The notes below the pieces were generated by a model. It did no database searches. It saw nothing but the letters and a program-made list of their open reading frames with translations, and was not told the DNA's origin. Shown piece by piece: positions 1-9,659 of a DNA stretch of 64,000 nucleotides. The stretch covers positions 2,168,428-2,232,427 of the forward strand of contig NC_018324.1 of assembly GCF_000234665.1 (NCBI RefSeq), written 5' to 3'. This DNA is from Leishmania mexicana MHOM/GT/2001/U1103. Lineage: Eukaryota; Euglenozoa; Kinetoplastea; Trypanosomatida; Trypanosomatidae. Position numbers and translations under genes: made by a program. Within the stretch, counting starts at the first letter, position 1. Each line of letters opens with the position of its first letter.

Positions 1-903
1 GCGCAACCCATGTTTCTCCTCCGTGAAACTGCAGACCTTGATGACGTTGTGTGCTCCAAAAGTGCGACTGTTGATCGTCTTGAGCCGCTCCACTGTTGTT
101 TCGCGTACTGCAACGCGTTGCAGCGTGACGGCCCGCTTGTCCTTGGTGCCGCAGAACTGCAGTTGTCGCGAGGAGAGCTTCAGGTGGTGGGCGAGCATGC
201 GCAGCGCCTGGTTGCTGTCCGTGTTCTCCTTGTAAAGCGTAAAATGGTGGTACCTGGGCTCTGGGCGACTGGTGCGAGAGCGGCGACGCTCTTCCCGACG
301 ATCGGCGGCGTTCGCTTTTACGACAGTCACAACCCCATCCACCGTGTTGCTCACGTGCGTGCCACCGAGACAGGTCTTGATGGCCTTGTGAAGCGCGGCG
401 CGCTTCTCCTTGTCGGTGACACTTGGCAGCGGAATCGACTTGGCTGCACCGGCCAGTCCGGTACGCAGGTTCACAAGGTCCTCGGTGCTGATCAGGGGGC
501 CGATCACCTCCTCGACGGTGCTGTACGGTACCGGCGCGCTCGCATCCGCGACATTTGGGGCGACTGCCGTTTCATCATGGCTTTCCTGGGCGTCACGAGG
601 ACGCTTTGGGGAGCTGACGATTACTCCGTTCCGCGCAGAATCATCTCCAGTCTTGGTTGAGGCACTGCCGTCTAGCTCGAGCACAAGGGGAGCACCATCG
701 CCGTAAAAGGCGGGCAGCTCACGTACTTCAAAGTCCGTGTAGAGTGTCTTGAGCGAAGCGACAGGGAGCGACAGAGCAACGTCGCACCTGGCATCGTCGC
801 GGTACAGCGCCACAAGTCGCCGTTTTGCGCCAATGCTCTCCTCGCGTGCGGTGTGCCGGCGTATCACCGTGGAGAGAAACTGCGACAGTTGATCGAGGTT
901 CAT
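1..903 (-). CDS. TruD/PUS7-family tRNA pseudouridine synthase, 5' part only
   Basis: The frame is open from the ATG at 901-903 to the left edge, giving 301 residues without a stop. Near the edge it carries the family core FCGTKDKRAVTLQ; the Asp of GTKD (codon 139-141) matches the catalytic aspartate of TruD/PUS7 enzymes, which isomerise uridine to pseudouridine in tRNA and some other RNAs. The first ~200 residues are a family-typical poorly conserved N-terminal part with an S/T/P-rich stretch. It is downstream of the Rab3GAP2-like gene, and a polypyrimidine stretch around 1010-1080 (minus-strand sense) could serve its trans-splicing. The fold's remaining motifs and the insertion domain lie outside the window, so completeness cannot be judged. 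Family call is strong; whether the enzyme acts in cytosol, nucleus or mitochondrion is not visible. Confidence 0.85.
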   Translation of the reverse strand, partial: MNLDQLSQFLSTVIRRHTAREESIGAKRRLVALYRDDARCDVALSLPVASLKTLYTDFEVRELPAFYGDGAPLVLELDGSASTKTGDDSARNGVIVSSPKRPRDAQESHDETAVAPNVADASAPVPYSTVEEVIGPLISTEDLVNLRTGLAGAAKSIPLPSVTDKEKRAALHKAIKTCLGGTHVSNTVDGVVTVVKANAADRREERRRSRTSRPEPRYHHFTLYKENTDSNQALRMLAHHLKLSSRQLQFCGTKDKRAVTLQRVAVRETTVERLKTINSRTFGAHNVIKVCSFTEEKHGLR

Positions 904-1538
904 TGTACCCGTTGGGCAGACTCCGCGCCTGCGCTGCGGCGTCGGCGTGCACGGGCAGTCGCGCGAGCGAGGATGAGTCCGGTTCAAGTAAGAATGCAAC
1001 GGGAAGGAGAGAGCGAGAAGGAGGGAGGGATGGGACACCCAAGAAGGGAGATGAGCAGAGGAGGAAAAAGATGGCGACGAAAAGGCAAGTCAGAGAGGCG
1101 ACAGACTCTGCCGCACGCACAACCAAAAAAGACGCGTCATGAGATGCGTACGTTTCCTCTTGAGCAGGTCCTTGCTCATCCAGCGGCGGCACGCTCTCTC
1201 AAACGCCGTTGTGCTCCTTTTGGAGGCGTACCCGCCCCTGCCCACACACTGGGAGGGAGGGGGAGTGGGGGGGGGGCCAAAGAGAAAATGTCTTCTCCCA
1301 TCTGTGTCACTCGACGAGCTGCGCCACATCGCATCAGAGCAGGTTGGCGCGCACCCACATACATACCCGAATAGCACGGGCTCAACAAGCCGGGCACCGT
1401 CACGCAACGCGCGCACATGGGGTAGACACGACAAGGGAGAGCAGACAATCGAGCACGCACACCTGCACGCACTAAAAGAATCTCCCATCAACGTCGGCGC
1501 AACACGCAGCAGCGCTCCATTCCACGCGTATGTCGGCC
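904..1538. other. Intergenic: Rab3GAP2-like 3' UTR and PUS7 leader
   Basis: No gene seen. On the minus strand the stretch around 1010-1080 is C/T-rich and lies about 110-180 nt before the PUS7 start, a plausible trans-splicing signal. A G-run lies near 1250-1280. Confidence 0.6.
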
Positions 1539-4500
1539 TCAAATCAGCTTCTCCCACCTCTCGACGATCAGCGGCAGTTCGTGTGCCACCCGCTGCGCAG
1601 CAGATGGGAGGTACAAGCGACCTTCGCATGCCCACTGCGAGAGTGTGAAGAGCAGGTGGAAGAAGTTCTTGTTGGCCGCACTTCCCTTCGCGGTCGAGAG
1701 GACGGACGAGACCAGGCGGCCCATCTCCTGGTGTTCCGTTGATGTCACCCAGCCGGGCCCAGCCAAGACGGGCTGCTCGGCCGACACCGCGTAAGGGCCG
1801 CGTAGGGCACGCGATGTGGAATGTTTGCCACCCGCTGCGCCCCTCTTCGTCGTGCTCTCGGGCGTCGCCGCCACCGTCATCTCCTTCTCGCGATCTTGCA
1901 GCCACGTTCGCAACTCCACCGAGGCGGCCTGTGCCATGCTACGCAGCTGTTTTGAAGCAGCGTCGTAGGCGGCACGCTCTCCGCGCTGCCCATACCCGTT
2001 ACGCCGCGCTGACATGCACTGAAGAATGAGAACCAAAAATGACTGCAGAATGGATGCCGCCACCTGTGGCGCGGCCGCCTTGGAAGACAACAGCAACATT
2101 TCCTGCTCTACAGTCGCGACGGGGAACAGATGCTTGATCTCGTAGTCCATGAGCACCACATCGGCGATGTCGGGGAAAGACTCTCGAAGACCGAGGCACT
2201 GTGCTAGACGCGCCAGGGCTTGACGCGTGTCCTCGGCGATGAGACCAAGGCAAGGCGTTGGCCCTGCGGCGGTGATCTCGGCCGCTCCACGCTGCTTCGC
2301 GTGCAAGATGCCTCCAGCGGCCAGAAACCGTCGAAGCACGGTTGCCGCCGCCCCTGCATTCAGCGGGGCACTGTGCGCATCTTCCTCTTCTGCCGCGTAC
2401 GGCGAAAGCACGGAGTCGGTGCGCCGCGTGGATAGCGAGGGGGGGTCCACCAGGGAAGCACGGCAGACCGTCAGCGACGCCCCATCCGTAAGAGCCACGG
2501 TGGGGAGAAGCTGAAGCTGCACCCGCCTGCTGGGACCACCGAGCAAGACCCTCCACGGAATGGAGAGGTGCGACTGCAGCTGCGTCAGCGGCACACCGCC
2601 CACAGTCAAGGAGGACACCTCACAAAAGAAGAGGATCAGCTCCACCAGCCGCCGCACTCGCTGCGTTCGCCGCAGCGGGGCGCGAGGGGTCTGGGCCAGC
2701 ACCTGCATCCAAATCGACAGCCGCCCGCGCAGGAACTTTGGCACGAGCGGGAAGAGGAGCGCGTCGTCTGCTGCCAAGGCAAGGCTGACCTGCTGAATGA
2801 GGAGAGCCCGCTCGGCGTTCTCGAGCGGCGCGACAACGCGCAGCAACATGCTCTCCAGCAGACTCGAGAGCCGATGCACACTGTTCAGGTAGTCGCGAGT
2901 GGTGCGGCTGCCGGACAGCACGAGACCGCATGGGGTGCCGTCGATAGGAAAGAAATTTCCATCAGGGACGGCGTCGGTCTCCCAGAAAAAAAAATCTAAA
3001 TCGGTGAGAGGGCGCAAGGCGTGCTGCAGGACGCTCATGGCTACGAGGATGAGGCACGACGCATACACGGCCGACGAGCCGCTACTCAGGGATGCGCCGG
3101 TGCCGTCCTTTGCGGATGTTGAGCTCAGCTGCTGCCAGAGCTGCTCGATTGGCTGCAGTGCCTCGTTGCGAAACCGCTCCACATCCCACTGATGCCTGTC
3201 GATCCACGCCAACGACTGGACCACAACGGCGTCTGGCTCGCTGGCGTACCCCGCCTCGCCGAGTAACGAGACAAAGGCGAAAAGGAGCGGGAAAAGACGG
3301 GCGGCGTCCGCGTCCGCGTCCGCTCGCGGCACCGCGAAGCCGTCCAGCAGTGTGGCTGTGATGCCGTTGCGCTGCAGATACATCTCCATGACGTCCCCCT
3401 CAGAGCAGGCAATCACATTTGTCGCGGTTACTTTTTTTCCATCAGTGTCACACGTACGACCCACAGCCTCTGCGGTCGGCAAGCAGGAGGGATCGACGCC
3501 GCTCAGGCGGAGATGCAAGGCCACGGCGTTCTCGGAGGCGGGGCTGCCGCTCCGCCCCGGTTCCGCTTCCGTGGACTCGGGGGTCCGCGGTGGGGGTGAG
3601 CACTTTGACAGAGTATGCCACAGTTGAAGTAGCTGCCGCACGCGGCGCAGTAGTAGCTCGCTTTGGGCGAAGGATGACGTCCGTCGTCGCAGCGCCACCC
3701 GTACGGCACAGCACCACAGCAGGCCTGTCAAGCTGTCCACCGCCGCGCGAGCCGACAAATCGCCATTCACAGAAACAAACGGAATCGGTGCCCGTGCCAG
3801 TGCCGCCGCGAAGTGTTCGTCAGAAAAGCCGAGCAGTGTAGCAGCGAGGCATCCTACTGTGGTGGTGGACAGCAACGCGGCCAGGTCGCGGGCGGCTTGA
3901 CGCGCCACCCAAGTGACAGTGATATGTGCGACATCGCCGTCTGCGCAGCCAAGCTGTCGGAGCGCGGGAAGCTGCGCGAGCAAGCTGTCCACGCCCCAAG
4001 CCCCAAAGACGAGGTCGGATAAGGGGCCGAGAATGCTGACGCTGCCGTCGGCGTCTTCAGCGCTCTCGATGGCACCGCGCAGAAAAGTGGGGTGCATCGA
4101 CCCAGCGTAGAAGCAGCGCAGAAACGCCGGAAGGGGCATAAAGCTGGCGGGGTCGACCAAGAACGGCGCCGCTCTGGTCGTTAGCAGCTCCCGCGCCGCA
4201 GGGCATGTGATGTCTGGCCCCGCTGCAGCAGATGCACGAGGAGGCCCGCGCATCGCCTGCTGCAGGTAGGTGGAGACGTGCCTCTTGTAGATGTGCAGTT
4301 CGGCGGGGTGCGCTGCGAGGGTTGCGACAACATACGCGTCCATGGTTTTCACAAAGGCAGCTACGGCAGGATGTGCTGCGACACAGAACGTCGCCTTCCA
4401 CAGGTCCGGAGTGACAAGAGGTGAGGTCCACTGCTGCGGGTCGAAGTAAAGGGTGACAGCGACATCTTTGCAGGTGACGAGGCGCTGGTAGTTCTCCACC

Positions 4501-6854
4501 AAGCTTGCATACAGTTGGACGTAGTGAAGGCACTGCGCCGCCGTCACGCCGCGCGGCACTGCCGCCACCGCGCCGTCCAGAACGTCCTGCACGGCGCCCG
4601 GGATCGGTGTCACGGCGATCTCCGCGTACCCTGGCGCAAATCGACGCTGGACTGTCTCGCAGAGCACGGCCAGCTCCTTTAGGTAGCCGCGCACCTCACC
4701 GCCGCCAGCAACACTGCATCCTCCTCCTGCGGAGGCCAGTCGCTGCACGCGTGGACATGGCAAGGGCAGCGTCAGAGCAAGTTCAAGAAAATCATCCGGG
4801 GTCTTGCAACCCCGCAGCACCGACGTGCTCAGCGCACACGTCGCACTAGCGGAACACGCTGCTCGTGCGCCTCCCCTCAGCGATGCGGGCTGCGTGGAGA
4901 GCAGGCGAGCGAGACTTGCCTGTGGGTTGTCGAGCACCCACTGTATACCAACACGGAGCACGTTTCCGGCAGGATCCATGAGCAGCGGGGCACCGCCATT
5001 ACCATCAAACGCAGAAGCGGGTCGGTCTTGTCCGTGTGAGTCTGACGCCTTTCTCATTGCTTCGCATGGCGCCCCACAGCATCGCAGCAGCACGCTCCCT
5101 TTCGGCACATGTCGTGCGGCGAGGCGCTGCCACGTCCGCGTCGTGTACACCTCAACGGCGCGGCGGAGCGGCAGGTACACGACGAGCAACAAGGCAGGCC
5201 TGCCACCGGCGAGCTCCGTCCACCACCACGTAAACTGCGCAGCGCGACAGCCCTTCAGCACCGCAGCCACTATGCCGCTTTGCACATCAACCACGTAAAT
5301 GCGGCCGCCACCCTCAATCGCGAGCGCGGCCCACTGCTGCGTGGGGTCCACCTGAAGTGCAGTGCATTTCGCGTCGGCCTGCAAAAGGGTGTGCGTGCGC
5401 AGTGCAGCGACTTTTTTGAGGCGCGGCGGGTGGTCCACTGTCTTTGACGCGCCGATGGCTTTTGACCACAGCGAGCGAGCCACACCAGTTACCATGCTCT
5501 TTACAGCCGCAACCGTGTTGGAGGCCGAGAAGCGCGAGGGCGGAGGTTGCAGGCGAAACGACGAGAAGAGCGGGTTTGTGCCACCGACAAGAAGCACATC
5601 GGAGAAGCCGCGTTGTGCTTCAAGGGGAGAGAGCAACGGCGACACTCCGTCGCTAGAGGGCTCTCGAACGATGTCGGCATCGCAAATGGAAAAAGTGGTT
5701 GACTCCGCTGTCGCCGACTTGGTGGACGCGGTGCGGTTCTCGATAGTCGAGTACGACGCCGGCGACGGCGCCAACACCGAGACACAGTTGACGTGTGCAG
5801 CAAACTCGCTGGCAGGTCCAGCGACTGGGAAGGCGGTGGTGGACGTCTCCGGCGACCACTCCAATATGAGATGCGGGCGATGACCATCAAGACGATTGAC
5901 GGAGACGCGCACAAACACGTCCAGTGCGGCGCGGGAAAGCTCGACTACCTTGCCACCACTGTGTGCGACATAGACGCTGACGACGCGCGAGTTCGCTGTT
6001 GGGGATGCGGGCGTATCGCTGGCTTTTGCGGAGCGGCCATCACCCCAGTCCGACACCGCGCTCGCGGACAGTTGCGAGAAGGGAAGAGACGGATTCCACA
6101 GCAGCGCGTCGGACCGCTGGTGCACCACAAACTTCACCACCGACTGGTTCGCAGCGGTGCCCTTTTCGTTTATCGGGCATCCTGCGATCGGGTCATCGCG
6201 ACTTTCGCATGTGCGGCTAGTGGAGGTCGTGGTGAGTCGATCGCTCCGCCGCTCATCATCGAACCGATGATGGTACTGAAACTGCGCGACGGCCAATATG
6301 GTGCCGCGCAACGCGTTTCCCACGAGGACCGTGCCGTTGGAAGTGCCGATAAAGAAGTGCACATGCACGTGGTGGATCGACGTCGACAACGCGCCGTCCA
6401 CGGTGCTCGTCCGCACATCGCTTCCCTCTTGACCCTCGAGAGCGGACGAGAACGCCGAGCCAAGCGGCTCTCGAACGAGGGCAACGGTTTCAATAATCCC
6501 CTCATCCTCGGCGACCAGCTGGATGACTCGCGGCACTCGAAAGCCGGACGTCAGCGTTGCTGGTACGTTCACTGTGGATGCGCGTCTTGCCGAGTTCTCC
6601 AAGGACTCCGACAAGCGTCGTTGCAACACGTCTTCGTGCGCTAGCGCAGGCGAGTGCGAAGCGACGTCGGAAGAGGTCGCCGTCGGCTGCAGCAGCTCCA
6701 GAAGACATCGGTTCTTTGCCCGCACTATCGTTGCAATCAAATACAGTCCTGGGAGCACCTCCACCACCGACGGCACCACACGTGACGAGAGGCCACCTTC
6801 GCGCGGGGGTACTCTGCCCACGTTGGTCAGCTCGAGAGGGGTCTTGGCGGCCAT
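1539..6854 (-). CDS. Rab3 GTPase-activating protein regulatory (non-catalytic) subunit-like
   Basis: The frame encodes about 1,771 residues from the ATG at 6852-6854. The N-terminal third looks like the RAB3GAP2 N-terminal beta-propeller-like domain: around residues 500-550 it has a DP...WAALA...GRIYVVDV segment followed by LKGCRAAQFTW, close to the RAB3GAP2 signature. The C-terminal two thirds are helical and divergent. In animals RAB3GAP2 pairs with a catalytic subunit and also acts on Rab18 in ER and lipid-droplet trafficking; a similar membrane-traffic role is inferred. The frame is open up to 7253, but that extension is compositionally like untranslated DNA (S/P/L/C-rich), so I chose the start beginning MAAKTPLELT. 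A run of Ts on the minus strand at about 6903-6911 precedes it. A short upstream reading frame overlaps this start. Confidence 0.7.
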   Translation of the reverse strand: MAAKTPLELTNVGRVPPREGGLSSRVVPSVVEVLPGLYLIATIVRAKNRCLLELLQPTATSSDVASHSPALAHEDVLQRRLSESLENSARRASTVNVPATLTSGFRVPRVIQLVAEDEGIIETVALVREPLGSAFSSALEGQEGSDVRTSTVDGALSTSIHHVHVHFFIGTSNGTVLVGNALRGTILAVAQFQYHHRFDDERRSDRLTTTSTSRTCESRDDPIAGCPINEKGTAANQSVVKFVVHQRSDALLWNPSLPFSQLSASAVSDWGDGRSAKASDTPASPTANSRVVSVYVAHSGGKVVELSRAALDVFVRVSVNRLDGHRPHLILEWSPETSTTAFPVAGPASEFAAHVNCVSVLAPSPASYSTIENRTASTKSATAESTTFSICDADIVREPSSDGVSPLLSPLEAQRGFSDVLLVGGTNPLFSSFRLQPPPSRFSASNTVAAVKSMVTGVARSLWSKAIGASKTVDHPPRLKKVAALRTHTLLQADAKCTALQVDPTQQWAALAIEGGGRIYVVDVQSGIVAAVLKGCRAAQFTWWWTELAGGRPALLLVVYLPLRRAVEVYTTRTWQRLAARHVPKGSVLLRCCGAPCEAMRKASDSHGQDRPASAFDGNGGAPLLMDPAGNVLRVGIQWVLDNPQASLARLLSTQPASLRGGARAACSASATCALSTSVLRGCKTPDDFLELALTLPLPCPRVQRLASAGGGCSVAGGGEVRGYLKELAVLCETVQRRFAPGYAEIAVTPIPGAVQDVLDGAVAAVPRGVTAAQCLHYVQLYASLVENYQRLVTCKDVAVTLYFDPQQWTSPLVTPDLWKATFCVAAHPAVAAFVKTMDAYVVATLAAHPAELHIYKRHVSTYLQQAMRGPPRASAAAGPDITCPAARELLTTRAAPFLVDPASFMPLPAFLRCFYAGSMHPTFLRGAIESAEDADGSVSILGPLSDLVFGAWGVDSLLAQLPALRQLGCADGDVAHITVTWVARQAARDLAALLSTTTVGCLAATLLGFSDEHFAAALARAPIPFVSVNGDLSARAAVDSLTGLLWCCAVRVALRRRTSSFAQSELLLRRVRQLLQLWHTLSKCSPPPRTPESTEAEPGRSGSPASENAVALHLRLSGVDPSCLPTAEAVGRTCDTDGKKVTATNVIACSEGDVMEMYLQRNGITATLLDGFAVPRADADADAARLFPLLFAFVSLLGEAGYASEPDAVVVQSLAWIDRHQWDVERFRNEALQPIEQLWQQLSSTSAKDGTGASLSSGSSAVYASCLILVAMSVLQHALRPLTDLDFFFWETDAVPDGNFFPIDGTPCGLVLSGSRTTRDYLNSVHRLSSLLESMLLRVVAPLENAERALLIQQVSLALAADDALLFPLVPKFLRGRLSIWMQVLAQTPRAPLRRTQRVRRLVELILFFCEVSSLTVGGVPLTQLQSHLSIPWRVLLGGPSRRVQLQLLPTVALTDGASLTVCRASLVDPPSLSTRRTDSVLSPYAAEEEDAHSAPLNAGAAATVLRRFLAAGGILHAKQRGAAEITAAGPTPCLGLIAEDTRQALARLAQCLGLRESFPDIADVVLMDYEIKHLFPVATVEQEMLLLSSKAAAPQVAASILQSFLVLILQCMSARRNGYGQRGERAAYDAASKQLRSMAQAASVELRTWLQDREKEMTVAATPESTTKRGAAGGKHSTSRALRGPYAVSAEQPVLAGPGWVTSTEHQEMGRLVSSVLSTAKGSAANKNFFHLLFTLSQWACEGRLYLPSAAQRVAHELPLIVERWEKLI

Positions 6855-6865
6855 CCAGTACGCAT
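6827..6865 (-). promoter_or_regulatory. Possible upstream ORF overlapping the Rab3GAP2-like start
   Basis: An out-of-frame ATG at 6863-6865 opens a 12-codon frame ending in TGA, overlapping the main ATG. If splicing uses the first AG after the T-run (6870-6871), this ATG would be 4 nt from the spliced leader and could reduce translation of the main frame. Acceptor position is inferred. Confidence 0.35.
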
Positions 6866-7803
6866 GACACTCGTCAAAGGATCGGAGAGCGGCGCGTCCA
6901 GCAAAAAAAAAGAAGGGAGCACCACCGCCAACGAAAAACTCCTCCCGAGGAGGCTGCGCGGGGAGGTAGAGAGGTGGTAAAGAGGGGAAGAGGACACACC
7001 TACTTAGCAACGCAAAAAAAAGAAGCCGATGAGCGAGTAGGGTTGCGGCACTGCTATGACGTCTCGCGAGGCAACGAGGCGATCCAGGCGCTCCCCACGG
7101 TCCTTGGCAGCAACTAGACAACCCCTCGTCCGATGCACGGAGGAGATGGACAGAGCACGACAGGAGCCAAGAGGAGAGAGGAGGAGAGGAGGAAGGGAAG
7201 CCATGTGAAGAGGCCGCCTTGACGGTGCAGGGAGTGTGGAAGGTCGAGAGCACACGTCATGCGCTAACACACGTAGGGGAGGTGCGTTGGTGGACGCAAA
7301 AAATGGCCAGGAGGGCGGGGTAGCGGTTCCGCAGAACGTGGGGGGAAGAGGGCCTCATCCTTGAAAATGGCTGCTCTCTTTTCGCGCTTCGGTTTTACCG
7401 CGGACGGCCTTCCTGTGACAGCATGTGTCTTAGTGATCCACCGCCGTTAGTGCGCCACAGAAAACGAGAGACAACAACGAACGGAAGGGGACAGTATCAC
7501 ACTACTGCACAGTCTCTCTCAGTGATGGGGCCCGCCTAAGCGTGCATAGCGCAGCTGCGGAGAAGAGATGCAAAACGGCGAGAGGTGTGAGAAAGGCCAG
7601 AAAAAAGGAGATGGGCACCGCACAACGATAGGTTGAGGCGCTAGTATTCCCTATGCTAAGCACATTATGAGGGTTGCAGATGGTCCTGGCAGAGAGTTGC
7701 TCATCTGTGCATCCGTGCCTCACCACACGCACTGCCAGAGCTAGGGGGCGGAAAAAAAGAGAAACTGAAGATGGTGGTTGTGAAAGCCAAGGCTGTTACC
7801 GCG
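6855..7803. other. Intergenic: MscS-like 3' UTR and Rab3GAP2-like leader
   Basis: No further gene supported. It holds the T-run at about 6903-6911 (minus sense) and A-rich patches on the plus strand. The open frame from 6855 to 7253 lacks coding character. Confidence 0.55.
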
Positions 7804-8319
7804 CTACTTTTGGGGCGGTTCAGCTGCGCTGGCAGCTGCATTCCACTCCTTGCTGTCTTTTGCCTGATACGCACCCTTCGATGTCAGGGGAGCGGCCGTA
7901 TTCGGGTCCTTCCACATGACGACAGAGTTGAGCACCACATTGTTCGGTACGCACACTAATGCCTTCTCCTCGTTTCGGAGGTAGATGTAGCGCGTGTCCC
8001 AGTCGACAACGGTGCCGGAGACGATGTTGACACCAACGCCGATCGAGACCTTGTTGCCCGTGCGCAGCGCTCTTTGGCCGGAAAGGGCAATGCTGGCAAC
8101 GAAGTTCGCTCCGAAGTCCTTGCACGCAAAACCGATCGTCGCGCCGGTGACTCCGGCAGCAGCGATAAGCGGCGATGTGTCGACACCGAGCGTGCCTAGC
8201 ACCGTGAAGACAGCCACCCCCTCCACCGCTAAGGCAGTCACACGACTGGCGATACTGCGCTGTCCCGGGTCCTTGATGAGGCCTGTGCTCTCGTAGAGCG
8301 AAGAGAAAAAGCGCTTCAT
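7804..8319 (-). CDS. Small MscS-type mechanosensitive ion channel
   Basis: The product is 171 residues from MKRFFSSLYE. A hydrophobic stretch (about residues 28-55) leads into the glycine/alanine-patterned pore helix of MscS channels (GVTGATIGFACKDFGANF, about 57-74) and then the beta domain (KVSIGVGV, GTVVDWDTRYIYL, VCVPNNVVLNS). MscS channels open under membrane tension and relieve osmotic stress. The protein is much shorter than E. coli MscS (286 residues): it lacks TM1-TM2-like segments and the C-terminal cage, as in the compact MscS-like channels known in trypanosomatids. The frame is open to 8493, but the upstream part is not protein-like. A C/T-rich tract at about 8464-8484 (minus sense) supports a leader between it and the ATG. 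Membrane location in the cell is not visible from sequence. Confidence 0.85.
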   Translation of the reverse strand: MKRFFSSLYESTGLIKDPGQRSIASRVTALAVEGVAVFTVLGTLGVDTSPLIAAAGVTGATIGFACKDFGANFVASIALSGQRALRTGNKVSIGVGVNIVSGTVVDWDTRYIYLRNEEKALVCVPNNVVLNSVVMWKDPNTAAPLTSKGAYQAKDSKEWNAAASAAEPPQK

Positions 8320-9515
8320 GTTCTGCTGCGGTTTGAAACTGGTGCGCTCTGCGCGTAGGCCGCTGCAACACCACAAACAAAGCTCCAAGCGAAGCCGGAG
8401 ATAGGGGCGCTGAGAACGGCTTGGGAAAGTCACGTATGCACGTGTCGACAGGTGGCGGGAGCGGGAGGGGGGAGGGGGAAGGCACTGTACCACAAGCAGT
8501 GGAGAAAATCACGAACGGTGCCGAGCAGAGGTCCAGTGTAGCAAGGACCCTGTGGGGCGTACATCCATGTTGAGAGAAGCGGAGGAATAAAAAGTCAGAG
8601 CAGTACGGGGCGCGGGCCGCACGCGAGTGAAACAGACGGCTGATGTGCACCTCCCAATGTGTTTGAGCCGTACCAAAGAATTGCAGAGGTCAGAAAAAAG
8701 TGCAAAACCTCTGGCGCAGCCTCAAAGGTGCCCCACAAGAGGAGGCCGGGCTTCCGCAGAAGCCAGAAAACGCTATCGCTCGCGCATACTTGGATGCTCC
8801 AACACATCCGCACCCCATCACCTGGCCTCGTTCGGCTGTATGCCTATACGCACAAACGTAAAAGCGTAATTGCGGCGCGTACGCTTGGCACAACGCGTGG
8901 TTTGCACAGCGCCCTGCACGCGCGCGTTTTTTTGTTTGACGAGTCCCTGGATCATTTCTCGGCCTGTCTTTCAGTTAAATATTACTCACACACACACACA
9001 CACTCTCGCTGACACCGTCGCCTGCGCATCACTCGCACGCACACTCGCACAATCGCGAGCAGATGCAGAAACGGACGGAGAGAGGGAGGGAGAATCAGTT
9101 AAGGCCCACCCCCTTACCGGGATCAGTTAGGAAATACGCAGAGGGTAGATGGGGCCGGGACGCGTAACAGAACAACAAGTACACGAACACACACACTCAC
9201 ACAAAGACGCGCGAAAAAAAAGGACCCACTAAGGAACGCCGCATCACGGCCAACGAGAACACGGACATCAACGCTCGCAGAGCTGCACTGCTTTGTCTTG
9301 ACCACCACTTTCAGCGGCGACAAAGAATAAGTGGCGCAGGGGAACGGTGCTCGGTGCACGCGCACCAAAGGCCACTGCACTTACGCCTCGCGCAGTTCAC
9401 TTGATACCGAGCACACGCCGCGGCAGACGAGAAGCGGTGCAGGATCGGCTGCATGGCTCAGTACACAGTAGCCTTGGTGCTGGAGAGAGCGAGCGAGAGA
9501 GAGAGAGAACGCTCT
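8320..9515. other. Intergenic: 3' UTR of the 47-codon gene and MscS-like leader
   Basis: No gene supported. Contains a (CA)n microsatellite at 8987-9003 and the MscS-side polypyrimidine tract at about 8464-8484. Open frames here are rich in H, R, C and S and look non-coding. Confidence 0.55.
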
Positions 9516-9659
9516 CTACAGACCAGTGCTGGCCGCACCTGCCGGCTTGGCAGTCTGCTTGCTCACGATGGCCGACTTGGACTTTCCGTAGTCATCGCGA
9601 CGGCGGCCGCTGGACCTAAGAAACTGTTGGTACTGCGCGGAGTTGGTGTCGTAGATCAT
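9516..9659 (-). CDS. Short 47-residue protein, unrecognised
   Basis: A complete small frame of 47 codons plus TAG. It begins MIYDTNSAQYQQFLRSSGRR, then a charged segment, and ends with an alanine/threonine/glycine tail; there is no membrane segment. The case for a real gene is threefold. Codon choice is strongly G/C-ending, like the large genes and unlike the surrounding UTRs. The minus strand just upstream has a T-rich tract followed by ACAG at 9737-9740, a good spliced-leader acceptor, and a second C/T tract right before the ATG. The 2-kb gap between TRM6 and the MscS gene is otherwise empty. Function unknown; the compact hydrophilic N-terminus would suit a subunit or adaptor peptide, but that is speculation. 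Confidence 0.6.
   Translation of the reverse strand: MIYDTNSAQYQQFLRSSGRRRDDYGKSKSAIVSKQTAKPAGAASTGL

Noticed and set aside
6855..7253. 133-residue N-terminal extension of the Rab3GAP2-like protein
   Set aside because: S/L/P/C-rich, contains the likely T-run for splicing, and does not resemble the family N-terminus.
8987..9003. (CA)n tract as a regulatory site
   Set aside because: Similar CA/GT tracts occur in most gaps of the window; nothing sets this one apart.
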